Of a DNA stretch of 64,000 nt, positions 11,037-23,467 are shown in pieces. The notes below the pieces were generated by a model. That model did no database searches. It had not been told where the DNA came from and saw nothing but the letters and a program-made list of their open reading frames with translations. The stretch covers positions 246,267,502 to 246,331,501 of the forward strand of contig NC_081409.1 in assembly GCF_030272615.1 (NCBI RefSeq), in the 5' to 3' direction. Each line of letters opens with the position of its first letter. The stretch's first letter is position 1. The translations under genes were made by a program, and so were the position numbers. Source of the stretch: Cryptomeria japonica. Its lineage: Eukaryota > Streptophyta > Pinopsida > Cupressales > Cupressaceae.

Positions 11037-11760
11037 ATATTGAAGTTATGGTGTTTTATTGCAATTCTTGTGGCTATCTTCATGGTTGTTTACTTTCTTG
11101 AATCATTCTCAGTCCAAGTAGTATTTAAGTTTGAAGGACTAAGTGTTGTGCTTGATCTTTGGTGAGATTCACGTTCCAAACCACTAGCTTCTTACTGATT
11201 GTAAGGACGCCTTGTGTTTTCAACTGGAGATATTTAGATTGCTTGAAACTTCAATCATTATTGAACTATTGATATGTATCTTTATGCTAGTATCTATAAT
11301 TCTTGATGATTTGAAAATCACTAATCACCTTAGAAGATCGCATCAATTTCAGTAGAGTTGTAATTCCTTGGCAATACTGAAATTGGTAGAATCTTACCAA
11401 GTCTAGCCTACATTGAGTCATTCTTAGGATTAGATTAGAATTCATCTCTTGAAAACCCTATCTTTTGATCTTTTTTAAGAATTTGTTAGTGATAGGAAAT
11501 TCCTGTTCCTGCAGTCAAGTAAGAGTAACACAGACCAGCTTTCAAAGTGCGTAAGACCCCTTGAAGAAACAGCATTCACAACGACCACTGGTGCTTATCC
11601 ACACGTAGAGATCCTACAGCGAAGAACCTTGAAGTCACCCTGATTGATCCTTTTTTTGCGATATCTTCAGCATTCAGAGGCTTTACTCAAGAGAGGATAA
11701 GGTACCCTTGGGTATTTTATTCTGTGTTTGATAGTGTACAAAATACACGTCAACAAAAAC

Positions 11761-13525
11761 CCATACACGTAAGTTCACGTTATCCCATTAAACAATTCAT
11801 TTTCTTCAAGTTTCTCTCCTTTGTCTTGTCTTGACTTTGAGGACCAGATGAAGTGGACTTAAAGGCTGACTGCATGTCTGATGTCAGAGATCACATCAAC
11901 AAGACAAAGCTATATAACCATGACTGAGCTGACCTTCTCATGACTATTTTCTGCTGTGTTGAGTCTTGACGAAGAGAACTGCTTTTGGCTGATTTCAGCT
12001 GCATTGACTGTTCTAACTGTCGCATTTATTAGAAATGCCAAATCTTTGCTACTGACCAGTGAAATTTGCTCTTGACCATTATATCACAATGGCACGTGTA
12101 TGATTTGACTAGTGGTTCATAATGCTGCCAAAATGTATTGGCATTAATGAGTTCCTATGTCATAAATGCTGCCATACCAGACAAGAAATGAAAAACTGCA
12201 AATTCGAATCCCAAGATAGAACCAAACCATGGTGAATTTCATCAAAGATAAGGCCTCACTACCATGTTTCTTTGTCTTGGGATGAAGCCAGTTCTAATAA
12301 TTTACTTCACTCCTTGAGATAGGACTAAAGTTGTGTAAAAATACAAGATAAGTCCTATCCTTGATGGACTTAGACCTTTCTTTGATCTAATTGCATTACC
12401 AAGGTCTAGAATAATTTGATATCAGATCACTATATTTGTTTTGTGTTAGGCAGAGATGACAATTTTAGTCCTAAGTTAGTGATACCTCACAGAAAGAGAT
12501 ACCTGTCTGCAAGCATGTTTTGGAAACAAAATTCATCCAAACTAAACCTATTAGATTTCATTATCTTCCTCCAAGTTAAACCTAGTACCATTAAAGTCAA
12601 ATAAAAGTTTTCTAGTACTTTTAAGTTGTGTGCAGATATCTCATTGGAGTATAATACCACTACTATTAGAACAGTTTAATTTCCACCTTGCCCCATCACA
12701 TCCCATTCCATCCCCTGACCGTGACAAATAGCAAACCAAGTAAGAAATGCATAAAGAAGAGATCAATCAGTAGAACATAAGTTGTTTGAAATCAGTTAAG
12801 TCAGGAGATAATACAGTTCCCACCCTAGTTTTGCATCTCAAAGAACAAAGTCAAAGTAGATATTTATACGCAAAACGTTATATGACTGGTCAAAATCTAA
12901 GAATGTAATGAACAAGAATCTTCAAACTAGAATCATCTTAGAGGTCTATAAGCAATGCTTGGAGCTTGGACCTATAGACAGCATCATAATATTATAAGAA
13001 AACAATGGAAAATGAGCAAGATTATTTCCTTTAGAGACTCCATAACCATGTAGCCCTTACCCAGATGGCAGAAGTCAATGTGTTTATTCTTGAAATAGAT
13101 AAGTCCAAAACAATTATAAATGGAATTGCTCTGACTGCAACCGATACCCATTATTGCATAAATTACCACCTTTTATTTTGGGAGTTTAATAAGCAACTTC
13201 AATGTTAACCTTTTGACTTTAATTAACATTATGACCGTCATGTTAATTTATTCTAAATTTCAGATTTCTCTAGACAGACAAAACTGAAAGAAAAAAGTGG
13301 TCAATATGCGACAGATCAAATTAATAAATGAATGATATGAAAACTCTAAAATGTGAAAGAAAGTAAAAACATGATCTTTAGTTTATTAAACTCAAAACAC
13401 TTCTGTTTTTGGTCAGGTAGCAATGCCTGAAAGGAAAGATAAGATACCCCTTACCTTTTCTCTCTGAATGCTGCTACTTTATTGGGAAAAATAAATAACC
13501 AAAACAGTATCTTGGAATGAATTAC
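11761..13525. other. DPH2 intronic DNA without recognised features
   Basis: AT-rich and free of long ORFs, with no terminal repeats or element signatures that I can see. Confidence 0.4.
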
Positions 13526-13632
13526 CTTTTAAAAGCAAGTACAGCTTCAAACGGTGTAATAAGAGGTGCCAAGAACTCTTTGCTGTCTAATAATGCTGTT
13601 TGTGCACATGCCACATAAACAAAAATATTGCA
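13526..13632 (-). CDS. DPH2: DPH2 exon with the ACAQTALLDSKEF iron-sulfur cysteine region
   Basis: A 107-bp exon (35 codons + 2) that starts in phase 0 after TTTTGGCAG and ends AAAAG before donor GTAATT. It encodes CNIFVYVACAQTALLDSKEF and LAPLITPFEAVLAFK. The cysteine in ACAQTALLDS sits where DPH1/DPH2 proteins place the last iron-sulfur cluster cysteine. The trailing AG joins GGGAAGC of exon 3687-3826 to give the family motif F.RGSxWTG. Confidence 0.92.
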
Positions 13633-13761
13633 CTGCCAAAATGATAATAACAAATTGATTAGATGAAACTAGTGCAATAACTTCTATAAAACAAAAAGGT
13701 AAATAAAAGAGATGTAACTTAAATCTGAATATTCTGATCACATGACATGATGCTAAAATAC

Positions 13762-13877
13762 CTCAGGAAAATTTGCAAGCTTGGCTGGATTTGGTCGTCC
13801 CATTACAAAAGTGTAAGATTTCTTTCCTGCTTCCTTAATTAGTTTCTTGAGCTGACAAATAGCTTCTCGATAGCCAG
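13762..13877 (-). CDS. DPH2: DPH2 exon encoding AGYREAI...[13 protein letters not shown]
   Basis: A 116-bp exon (2 + 38 codons) after acceptor ATTACAG, ending with GAG before donor GTATTT. It encodes [20 protein letters not shown] followed by [19 protein letters not shown]. The G+[11 protein letters not shown] motif is diagnostic of DPH2 and related DPH1. It is 12.2 kb downstream of the previous exon and 129 bp from the next one. Confidence 0.92.
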
Positions 13878-16424
13878 CTGTAATAACATGTTCAGTAAGA
13901 GAAATTAAGAACAAATATTATAAAAATATTACTCAAGCCATTTCCAACAAGTTACCAATTAAATTTGACAGAAGCAAGTGAAACTAAACACTGGAAATCT
14001 TGGAGCAAATATAAAAGAAACAAGCATTGAGTCTTACTACACAGTTTCATGGCAATGCATGGAACCTGTGTTGCCAGTTCTTAGGGGTATGCCACTGGAT
14101 GCAGGTCCGGTTCAAACCAGATCCATGGTTCAATACAGTGTGTCTGCAAATTCCGGCAAGGAGCAAGCAAAACACTTTGGGTCCATCCTGGACGGATCAA
14201 ACAAACAAAACAAAAGCATGGCTAACCTGCCTATTTTTTAATTAGTTTCTTAATTTTTTAATGCTTTTTTTCTTACGTTGGACTTTGAAAATGAGACACT
14301 AAAGAAAATCACTAACCCTAAAAACGCCACCTCAAGCGTTTGAAACACTAAAACAAACTCATCTTACCTCATTTTGATTGCAAAAGACAAATACCATTCC
14401 ATTTTGTTCAAATTTCATGATTGCTAATCGTTACACAAAAAGAGCTGAAGATTGATCATTGAAGGTTTCAAAGCGGTTGCAAGTGTCCATTAGCTACCAA
14501 GATGATCATAAAAAAAAAATTGAAAAGAGTATGTTTTTTTTAATTTCCCGTGTTTAAAACATCTCTCCTTCTCTCAGAGAGTTTTTATTTGTTCTAAATG
14601 TGTTGTTTATAAAACTTATTGCCATAAGAATTACAATGGCAGCTAATTCTAACTCCCATGGCTGATCGAAAATCAGAACAAACCCAAGTTCTCCTCTTTG
14701 GAAATACATTGATATGAAACAACCAGTTCCAAGTGGTCAAGCTCTATTTGTATTTGCAGAGTGTGTGATGTCAAGTATTCAAATTCATGTAGTCGAGTGA
14801 AAAGCCATTTGTGTGGCACTCTCAAACAAGGCATCAAATCTTGTCCTAGAAAGGTTGGTGCACCCATGCAATTGGAACAAATGATAGTGTATATTAATGA
14901 GCAGGAGCAAGCAGATGAAGCAACAAACCTTAGATCAGATCATCATTTAGCAAAGAGAACTCAAATAATGAAGCCCCCTATGCCCCCACCTAATCCTAGT
15001 GTTGAAGTAGAGAGCTACCCATTTTTTATTACTCCTCAAGAACCCCTTGAAAATAAAAGACGCAAAGGGACGTTTGCAAATGTCATTTCAAAATGAGTCT
15101 CAAGGCATCGTCAATCAACATATAGAAAGATGTATTGGTTTCCAATGTTATTCACTCACCCTATTGGAAAAAAATGGTGAGAAAAAATAGAAAGGCTTAC
15201 AAGGGTTTGAGTTATGAGAAGGTGAGCAGCATTTTATTGGAAAGGAAGATAAAGTTTATAGAAGACTCATTGAAGCCCATAAGGAATTTGTAGGTCAAGA
15301 CAAGTGTGACCATTAATTTTGATGGGTAAAAGGATGCTAAAAATCAGCAATAACCTATAAAGGAGCACTGCTTTTTAGAGTCGTGGATCATGAGCGGAAG
15401 GTGAAGGATGGTAAACTTATTGCTAGCATCCTCATTACAATCATTGAGGAAGTGGGACCTCATATATTATCCAATACTAATAGTAAAGCCCAAGTACACG
15501 TACCAATATGGTCTTGGTATGGGTACACCTAGGGTACTTCCTGGGTGCCTGATTTCACTATAGGTCTTTCCGTGAAGAACCCACAATGAACCTAGGCGCC
15601 TAGCACTACCTGTTGACGTGTTTTTTTATGACAGCGTCGAACACAGAATAAAGTTGCCTAACGGTCACTTCACTCTCTCTTGATCAAAGTACGATTGCAT
15701 GCTAAGATTGCAAGAAGTTCAAACAATCGACTCCAAGGTTCCTTCGATGCATGGACGTGACTCAGTTGGCTGATGTGATTGCTGGTAATCCAAGTGGCCT
15801 TACGTGTGCATCGTTCTTTCACTTCTTTGTTGTGGCTGGAACTCCATCATCGGATATGGCAATTCTGCGATGCTGCTGCTTCAAATGAAATAAAATGAAC
15901 TGAAAGTAAAAGGGAAAGGGTTCAGAAGGATCTAAATCTATTCCTAAGGGCAGTGATAACAATGAATAGTGCTCTGGTGGACAAATTCCAAATAAACCAA
16001 GCTCTGCTTCGCCAAGATAAACTACAACTCCGCAGGAACCGGTGCAATCTTCTGAGGATGTTGGAGGATTTTCATATAGAGAAAGTACATTTCAATACCC
16101 AACACGGCGCAATCCAAATGACTATCCACAATCGAACTTAGCACGAATTTAGGGGGCTCAGACTAACTTTACACTGCAACTTACAATCAGCAAGATGCAA
16201 AAAGTATGAACCATGGAAATTCATCAAACACCATTACATTCTCCATTGAAATCAAAGCACTTTACTATTTCTAATCTAAGCGAGGAAGGTGAAACCATGC
16301 AAGCTTTGAAAAAATAATTTAAGTGGACACCATCAGAGAACAATGTTTCACTATTATTTTCTCAAAAACTTATCGCAACAATTTCATACAAAGCTCCCTC
16401 CTTTACAAATGAGGGGGTCACCCC

Positions 16425-16473
16425 TTTATATAGGCCTTGGGCCATGATTACATGCAAACCCTAATTAGGGTTT
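16425..16473 (-). promoter_or_regulatory. Copy 3 telobox palindrome and TATA box
   Basis: The minus strand has AAACCCTAATTAGGGTTT (16456-16473) followed by CCTATATAAAGG (TATA at 16425-16432). The spacing is shorter (about 25 bp) than in copies 1 and 2 (about 63 bp). Confidence 0.55.
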
Positions 16474-17170
16474 TCCCTAAAAGATTCTCCACACATGATG
16501 CAACAAGGTGGGAATCTCCAATTAATAACCCATCATGCCCATATACAATAAATTCAAAAGTACCCAAAATAGCATCCACTGCGCATTAAATGCACCACCT
16601 CCTTCAAATTCGCCCAACATGCGTTGAATATTCATCCATGCAAAAATCACCCCATTATGTCATAAATGTTCCATCATTTCCACATGCGGCAACTGCATGC
16701 AAAAGTAATCTGCCATAAATTCAACATGCAATGACCAGGTTGCCATTTGGTCAAATATTCCGGCAATGAATGTGCCACCATACTGCCATGCGGTCAATAG
16801 ATCCTCGCCATGCAAATGGACTCTGCCATCGTATATCCACTCCTGCACATCTGGAATTGTTGGAGGGAAAATTCGATTCAGGAAGAATTTTCTTGAAGTC
16901 TCCTCAACTTTCCTTGCTTGAAGAAGGTTTTTTTATCAATTCTGCACATTTCCTATATTTTAGGAAAATTTCCAAATTAGGGTTCCACGGTCCAGGAGAG
17001 AGAAAATTCTCCTACGAATCCAAATCTGTAAAACTTTTGAAATTTGGATGTGATTTGATGCCCGAGAATGGATTTTTCAATTTTTTCCTCTTGTTCAATT
17101 CATCCCTGATTCCTTCCTTGCCTTAGAAATTTTATGTTCAATTCATCCTTGGGTGTATTTCTTCCTTGCT

Positions 17171-17396
17171 TGGAATTTTGTCCCGAAGGAAGGAATTTCC
17201 AATACTTAGCCAAATTTTCATCTTTCTTGGAATTCTGCCCTGAAGGAAGGAATTTCCAATACTTAGCCAAATTTTCACCTTTTTCAAGAACTCTGTCATG
17301 AAGGAAGGAATTTCCAACACTTAGTCAATTTTTTACCTTTCCTGGAATTATGTCCTGAAGGAAGGAATTTCCATCACTTAACCAAATTTTCACATG
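17171..17396. repeat. 57-bp tandem repeat, four units, in copy 3
   Basis: Four units starting near 17171, 17228, 17285 and 17342 share GGAATT, CCTGAAGGAAGGAATTTCC and ACTTAGCCAAATTTT. Each contains an inverted GGAATT/AATTCC pair. Confidence 0.8.
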
Positions 17397-17692
17397 TCTC
17401 CTTTTCAACATCCCTATTTTTGGGGATCCTCCTAAAATTTAGGAGCCAGGTTCATTGGATGAAGAATTTCACCCCGATTCTGAATCTATAAAAATTTCCA
17501 TATTTGGCCGGGATTTGATGTCTAAAAATAGCATAACTGAAAATTCGCCCGAGGGGAATTCTTCTTTTTATTCCTCCTTGACTCTTTGGATTCCGTGCCT
17601 TAGGCAGAATTTTGAATTCTTTGCTTGGACGAAATTTTTTTTACCACGCCAAGGATTCATGAATTTTCTCTCTGTGAATGACTTCTTGGATT

Positions 17693-17886
17693 CAGCGCTC
17701 CAGCCCAAACCTGGGCGCATTTTGGCTCTGTCCATGGAGAGGTGGATTATTGCACTTGTGAATTCATTCTTGGTTTTAGCGCCCCAGCCCATACCTGGGC
17801 GCATTTTGGAGATGTCCATGGAGAGGCGGAAAATTGCACTTGTGAATTACTTCTTGGTTTTAGCGCCCTAGCCCATACCTGGGCGC
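17693..17886. repeat. 84-bp periodic hairpin repeat, three units, in copy 3
   Basis: Hairpins AGCGCCCCAG...CTGGGCGC start at 17693, 17778 and 17862 (spacing 85 and 84), with TGTCCATGGAGAGG and GCACTTGTGAATT conserved between them. The spacing is half of the 166-168 bp period in copies 1 and 2. Confidence 0.8.
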
Positions 17887-19689
17887 ATTTTGGAGATGTC
17901 CATGGAGAGGTGGATTTTTCCACTATTTCAGGCTCTTCGTCAGGATATATATATGAAATATAACATTTAAGTATAAGTTTCTTATACTTTAAGTTATATT
18001 TCATATATACTTTCAGGATGTTTGAGAGTGGTTTCAAGTCCATAGGAATTATAATGCAAATTCAAGATTTTGGGAGATCTTCCAAATTTCCAAACTTAGT
18101 CAAATTTCAAGCCATTTTCGGATCAGGATGACATTGGTGGATTGATGTGAATTTCTGGACTTGGATGATCATGCTTGCTTTCCTCTTCTGGAATAGGAGA
18201 TCCAAACTTAGCCAAATTTTGACCACTGTCTGTGCTGAGATGCCAATTTGGGATTTTGAAGGTGGATTTTCCAGACTCAGTACAATTTTGTGCCTTCCAC
18301 TTCAGGGATGATTCTCATACTTAGCCATTTTAGACCCCTGCCTGTCTGCTTTCAACTTTCCAGATTTAGAAGTGATTGTGCATGTTGATTCTTCGCTGTC
18401 TGCTAGCTTGATCCTGCCACAAATAGACTTTCCCGAAATAGAAACTTTCCAAAATGTCAAAGTTGGAGCCTAAAACAGGACGCAGGAATGACTTACTATA
18501 AATAGAAACTTACTAAAAATAGTAAGTTTGATTTTTGGCAAAATGGCGACATTCCAGGACTCGGAAAAATCCCTAAAAAATAGGGACTTTCTAAAAATGG
18601 AAAGTTGCTCCGTTTGGGCTCAAATTTTACTGAGAGGTCCCTTGAAGGGTCCTGATTCCAGTCGTATGCTTAGTTTTCCCGAAACCCTAACAGGAACCCC
18701 TAAAATCTAGGACAGAAGGCAAAAACCCTAAAATTCACAAAACAAGTCCTAGACTTAGCTGAATTCGCTCAAACAAAAAGCAGATTTAATCAATATGACC
18801 CCAAAACACTTGCAAAGCAGATAGATTGACGAAACTGCTGCGAAAAGACCACAAAAACGCAAGCCAAAAAAACCGGGAGGGCCTAAAAAGAAGGGGGTCC
18901 CCATTTGCAATGGGGCGATGTGTGAAAACGTCACAACACTACCCAAGGCCATACCCAAGTGTAGTTTGATACATTGAAACCTCAATTTCACTCTTCATCA
19001 TTTTGCGCATGCCATTTGCTTTATCCATCTAGCCCCAACTGTATCATAATTTTATAACAGCATTTTGTATCAAAATATGCCAGCAAGCAAGCAATTAAAA
19101 ATCATTGTAGTTGCATTTGTGAGTTGTACCTAAGAACAACGGGGTTAGTAAACCTTATATCAGCATTAATGAGATTGATTTCAGTCGATTTACATTATGC
19201 ATATGTAACAGCTGTTAGTTTATGTTTTGTGAAATCATTTTCCTTCTATGGTTAGTGATTTGGCATTTTGTCAGACGTTTGAAAAATGAAATTGAACCAG
19301 CTTCTGCACTTGACACAGCTAGTGGGAGTGGCAATCCAATTGATTGTAGTTCAAATGAAATTGAACAAAATGTTGATGTTGACCTTGATGCTTCTAATGA
19401 AGAAGATTATGAAAATTAAATATCGATTGTAATTTGAATTTTCATTGTGTACAACATTTTGAAACGAGTATTTTCATTTTGCAAATTATGAATATGAGGC
19501 ATTTAAATATTCTATTTTTTGGCAATTAAGAGTATCACTGGTCTTTATATGTAAGGAAAAAAAATTGTCGTATCAACATATTGGGTTACAATTCTTGTAC
19601 CCACACCCATACCTGAACCAGCAACTTAGGATAATGTTGCTCGAGTCATAATAAATACACAAAGAATTATAAAGTTGTTGGTTGGTTGA

Positions 19690-20660
19690 AGAACATTATT
19701 CATACATCTTTTGAACACCATGTGCTATCCACTCTCTCAACTCTATGCTACACAAGATTGGCAATTAAATTGATTGGATTGAAAAATTGTGTGCAAAGAC
19801 CGAAGATATTAGAATGTTCAACACCAACCACCACATCACAAGGCATATTTAGATCATTTTCAAAATTAACGCTATTGATAATTTTATATAAAAGTGAAGT
19901 AATATAAAAATTTCTATTTAAATTTTACTTTCATTTTTTATAACTTAATTTGATCATGTATTCTTCTTTAAGATTGTTTTTAATTATTTTATTTTTATTT
20001 TTGATAAAGTTGCTGAGCCATTTCACCTCTATCATAATTGCCTTGAGACAACTTGTGGAAGTTCGAGAGTCACTTTATCGCATGGTCATTAGCCAAATTT
20101 GGTCCATATGGAAGGCAAGGCAACAAATAATAAATGCATGATTTTAGATGACTCTTGGTAGAAGCATATAGAATATCTCCTCAGTTTTACAAAACCCATT
20201 TTGAGTATGATAATTGATACATTATACTAACATAGACAAGTCTTGCTTAGGAGAGAAATATGATAGCGTTCACTCAATAATTGAGAAGATGAAGACCATC
20301 ATAAATGAGAAAAACCAAGATCCTGAAGGACCTTTCTTCAAACAAGTGCACAAAATTATTGAAGAGAGATGGAACACGATAACCAATCAACTACATCTTC
20401 TTGTCTTTAAATTGAGTCCAAAATTCTATAGTGTTGAGGTTTTTCCTATGCCAGCAATGATTGCCCCATATAGAGATCTTGAAGTCATTGAAGCATACAA
20501 GACAACATTTTGTGGACTCTTCCCTAAACCTAATTTGATGTAGTCACGAGTGAGTTTATTGATTTGTACACTCTAGTGGTCAAAGTATTTAAGCTCATTA
20601 TGATATGTTCAAGAAGGATGCTCATAATTGGTGGTACTTCTATGGCCAACAAGTCCAACA
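19690..20660 (+). pseudogene. hAT transposase middle/C-terminal fragment
   Basis: Broken frames read HFTSIIIALRQLVEVRESLYRM (19990-20080), then YDSVHSIIEKMKTII, then HKIIEERWNTITNQLHLLVF. Finally WWYFYGQQVQHLTPLAIK (about 20630-20680) matches the WW..G...L...A dimerisation region of hAT transposases. It resembles the transposase at 42068-42778 (IIQRRWDKLNTLLHMASFAL). Stops and missing segments show it is dead. It may be the displaced second half of the preceding hAT or a separate copy. Confidence 0.6.
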
Positions 20661-21168
20661 CCTAACACCTCTTGCAATAAAAAAATTTTAAAAAATTCAC
20701 AAGTTCGTTCAATAATTTTTTAATTTTTAAGTTTCATTTATAAGTTTTTTAAAAAAATTATTTTTTATAATGTACAACTCTCTCTTACATCTTCTTGACT
20801 TTAAATTGAGTCCAAAATTCTATAGTGTTGAGGTTTTTCCTATGCCAACAATGATTGCCCCATATAGAGATCTTGAAGTCATTGAAGCATATAGAACAAC
20901 ATTTTGTGGACTCTTCCCTAAACCTAGTTTGATGTAGTCATGAGTGAGTTTATTGATTTGTACACTCTAGTGGTCAAAGTATTTAAGCTCATTATGATAT
21001 GTTCAAGAAGGATGCTCATAATTGGTGGTACTTCTATGGCCAACAAGTCCAACACCTAACACCTCTTGCAATAAAAAAATTTAAAAAATTCACAAGTTCG
21101 TTCAATAATTTTTTAATTTTTAAGTTTCATTTATAAGTTTTTAAAAAAAATTATTTCTTATAATGTAC

Positions 21169-21178
<10 letters not shown>
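20393..21178 (+). repeat. Tandem duplication of a 393-bp hAT fragment
   Basis: 20393-20786 and 20787-21178 are nearly identical direct repeats covering the hAT C-terminal fragment. Each ends TATAATGTACAACTCTCT. The junction lies at short CT runs, and a long CT tract follows the second unit. Confidence 0.85.

Positions 21179-21254
<76 letters not shown>
21171..21254 (+). repeat. (CT)42 microsatellite
   Basis: Uninterrupted CT dinucleotides over 84 bp, abutting the end of the duplicated hAT fragment. Confidence 0.97.
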
Positions 21255-21258
<4 letters not shown>

Positions 21259-21272
21259 ACTTTGTCTTAATA

Positions 21273-21839
21273 CTAAGTTACCGGATTCGGCAGCTTGAGG
21301 CCAGGTTCATTACGGGTCCGAATTCAAGACTGGTCTGGCTTAGAATCGATCTGGATTCATCCGCCTTTAAAAAGCTTTAAAAACCTATTATTTTTCCTGC
21401 ATTCATTTGTCCATCAATCTTCTCTACATCCGTTTGTCTGTGGGCATTTGCTTATGTTTAAAAAAAAATTAGTATTTGCTGCCATTCATTGCAATTTTGG
21501 GTATCCACTTATGTTTAAAAATATTTATTATTTGCTTTGATTTTTATATTCGCTTAAGTTTTTGCATATGTTTAGGCTATTTATTTATTTATTAATTTTA
21601 ATTTTTTTTAATTCATACATATAATATTATTATATGTAATAATATTAATATAATACTATTTTATATATTATAATAATATTAATATTTTAATTTATATTAT
21701 TATATATTATATATAATAATAATAATTATAATATTAATATTATAATAATAATAATTATAATATTAATATTATAATAATATATATATGTAGGGACAAACCC
21801 GTACCCATATCCAGATCTGTACCCGAATCGGTAACTTAG
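21273..21839. mobile_element. hAT-type non-autonomous element (567 bp)
   Basis: Inverted ends CTAAGTTACCGGATTCGG and CTAAGTTACCGATTCGGG, with a perfect 8-bp duplication tcttaata (21265-21272 and 21840-21847). The interior is non-coding with a long AT-rich stretch (21590-21785). The 8-bp duplication is the hAT hallmark. Confidence 0.85.
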
Positions 21840-21849
21840 TCTTAATAGG

Positions 21850-22510
21850 TTGCTAGTTCATCTACATTTGAGAGAAATTGGAGCACATGCTCCTTCATTC
21901 ACTTAATAAAGACTAAAGTGCAACTAATTGCACTCAAAAAAGGTAAAAGAATAAGTATACATGCATTCCAACTTGCACCTCCTTCTGCATAAACAACATG
22001 GCTATAAAGAAAGGGGCACAAAGTTGTGGGGTATTGTGGGATATAGAACCAAAACATACTGGCTTGGATGCTCCCACTTTCCAACATGCTACATTTGACA
22101 GGCCACATAGCAAACAACTTGTAGTGTGAGTGGCAATAACATTACCCGTGGTTCTTCAAATGTTCCTACATCATCTAATGCAAATGATGATGATAATATT
22201 GATGATTCACAAAATCCATATGAATTGTTGAACTTGGTATTATTATTTTAATATTGAAAGTAGAGTTTCAACAATGAATATTTTATAATATTTATTACTT
22301 TGTTTTAAATGAAATTGGAGTTCATGGCAGTTTTGTTGATTATAGTTGATGCAATGCAATGTGGTATTCTAAAATTAATTCCTTCTTACAGGCTGCAAAT
22401 ATATATGTGTATGTTTTGTGTGGATGAAACCCATCCCAAAAATAATTTTGCCAGATCCACAAACCAAATTTGTGAACCAGAACCAAAACAAGCAACATAG
22501 CATGTAACAA
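21850..22510 (+). pseudogene. hAT 3'-end remnant
   Basis: Encodes an acidic tail (22175-22240) like those at 19290 and 24110. It ends near 22500 with GAACCAGAACC...CAACATAG, the degraded right terminus of this hAT family. The left end is missing. Confidence 0.45.
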
Positions 22511-22801
22511 AAGCCTTATGCACATTGTAAGTTTATAAAGCAGAATCCAATTCCACAAGGGACTTGTCCTTGTGGGTTATAAGTGTGTACCCTGCATTTC
22601 CAATTCCTTAAAAATGTGAATGTTCGTCCTCCAGACATCCAAAAAAGACAACAAATATGTCCAATCTGTCCCACATATGTTAGCCCTAGGTGGGAGATTT
22701 CCCCCATGTTAAAGCAAGATAATGCCTTTTTAATGGCCTTAGCCATTTTATAATTTCAGCCAATATCTCTAATATCTCTTACTTGTACTATATGATAAAA
22801 T

Positions 22802-23128
22802 CAAGGTTACTGGGAGACGTTGGAGATTGGTACCGGTACTGGTACGGCTAATTTTCAAAATAGGAGACAGGTACTTTGAGACACCAATTAGTTTTTAGTA
22901 TAATATAATAATTTCCAGAAAATGTCATGACAGAGAACTTTGAAAACAAGAACAGTGGTAAAGTTTAGCATTAAATTTAAAATTGAACAAAAATTGAAAT
23001 TAAAATTGCTTATATTGCTGTTACCATAGCCAATCTAATTGGCCTTTGCATCGGGAAGTTTCCAGAGATGCGTCTCCGTCTCCAGTATGCGTCTCAGGGG
23101 GTAGGAGACACGTCTCCTGGTAACATAG
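22802..23128. mobile_element. hAT MITE (327 bp)
   Basis: Ends CAAGGTTACTGGGAGACG and (reverse) CTATGTTACCAGGAGACG, with a perfect 8-bp duplication gataaaat (22794-22801 and 23129-23136). Repeated GAGACG/CGTCTC motifs lie just inside both ends. No coding sequence. Confidence 0.85.
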
Positions 23129-23467
23129 GATAAAATACATATTTTGATGTTGTATAAAATCTTATTTGTTCTAGAAATTCATACATTTGAATTATATTTT
23201 TCTGCATCATGAATGACAAGTGAGAATTTACATTGTAATTTATTAATATATCTTAATTGTTTTTTTATTTATTATAGATCAATGATTAATCATTAAGTAT
23301 TTTTAGAAAAATATTGTATCGAAGTAAAAACAAATTACATATTGTAAGGTCCACATCCCTCGCAGTAACCATCAAAATTGAAATATGGTTCTTATCTCTT
23401 ATGGCTCTCTGTAAGGAACCTAAAGTAACATCCCAAAAGTCCTTCCATGTCCTGAAAGTTGACCTTC

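Larger units (their letters stand above)
4344..11755 (+). mobile_element. Giant LTR-like unit, copy 1 (7.4 kb, solo)
   Basis: The unit starts TGTTGTGACCATTTCACACA and ends CACGTCAACA. It is flanked by a perfect 5-bp duplication, aaaac (4339-4343 and 11756-11760). TG...CA ends and a 5-bp duplication are the signature of retroviral-type integrase. No direct terminal repeat, primer site or RT is present, so it behaves as a solo LTR. Order inside: terminal hairpin, hairpin array (4741-6863), TATA box (7211), broken long ORF (7482-10684), palindromic telobox (10797), TATA box (10878), AATAAA (11031), then about 720 bp to the end. That order fits U3, R and U5 with the ORF inside U3. It sits antisense in the DPH2 intron. 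An integrase-mobilised unit that never had paired LTRs is the alternative. Confidence 0.75.
15611..18938 (-). mobile_element. Giant-unit family, copy 3 (3.3 kb, no ORF)
   Basis: Perfect 5-bp duplication ctacc (15606-15610 and 18939-18943). On the minus strand it starts TGTTGTGACGTTTTCACACA, with the family hairpin at 18899-18915, and ends ACACGTCAACA. It keeps the telobox and TATA box near the 3' end but lacks the long ORF. It has its own hairpin-like tandem repeats (17171-17396, 17693-17886). It is inserted in the decayed hAT and lies in sense with DPH2. It is either a deletion derivative or a shorter subfamily. Confidence 0.75.
14080..19630 (+). pseudogene. Decayed hAT transposon with BED finger and DUF659 remnants
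   Basis: At 14755-14860 the + strand encodes a BED-type zinc finger: CRVCDVKYSNSCSRVKSHLCG followed by IKSC. At about 15120-15480, with stops, come SYEKVSSILLERKIKFIEDS and then VTINFDG*KDAKN, the DUF659 segment of plant hAT transposases. An acidic tail typical of this family follows the nested insertion (19280-19419). Ends near 14074 (GTGTTGCCAGTTCTTAGG) and 19630 (reverse CTAAGTTGCTGGTTCAGG) are similar inverted repeats, but I could not find a matching 8-bp duplication, so these limits are approximate. The gene is dead, with several stops, and is split by the unit at 15611-18938. Confidence 0.6.

Noticed and set aside
17455-17871. A 138-codon ORF on the + strand.
   Set aside because: It is a translation of the 84-bp hairpin repeats of copy 3 and has no protein-like conservation.
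14080-19630. An 8-bp target duplication for the decayed hAT.
   Set aside because: The sequences flanking the best inverted ends (catggaac and gataatgt) do not match.
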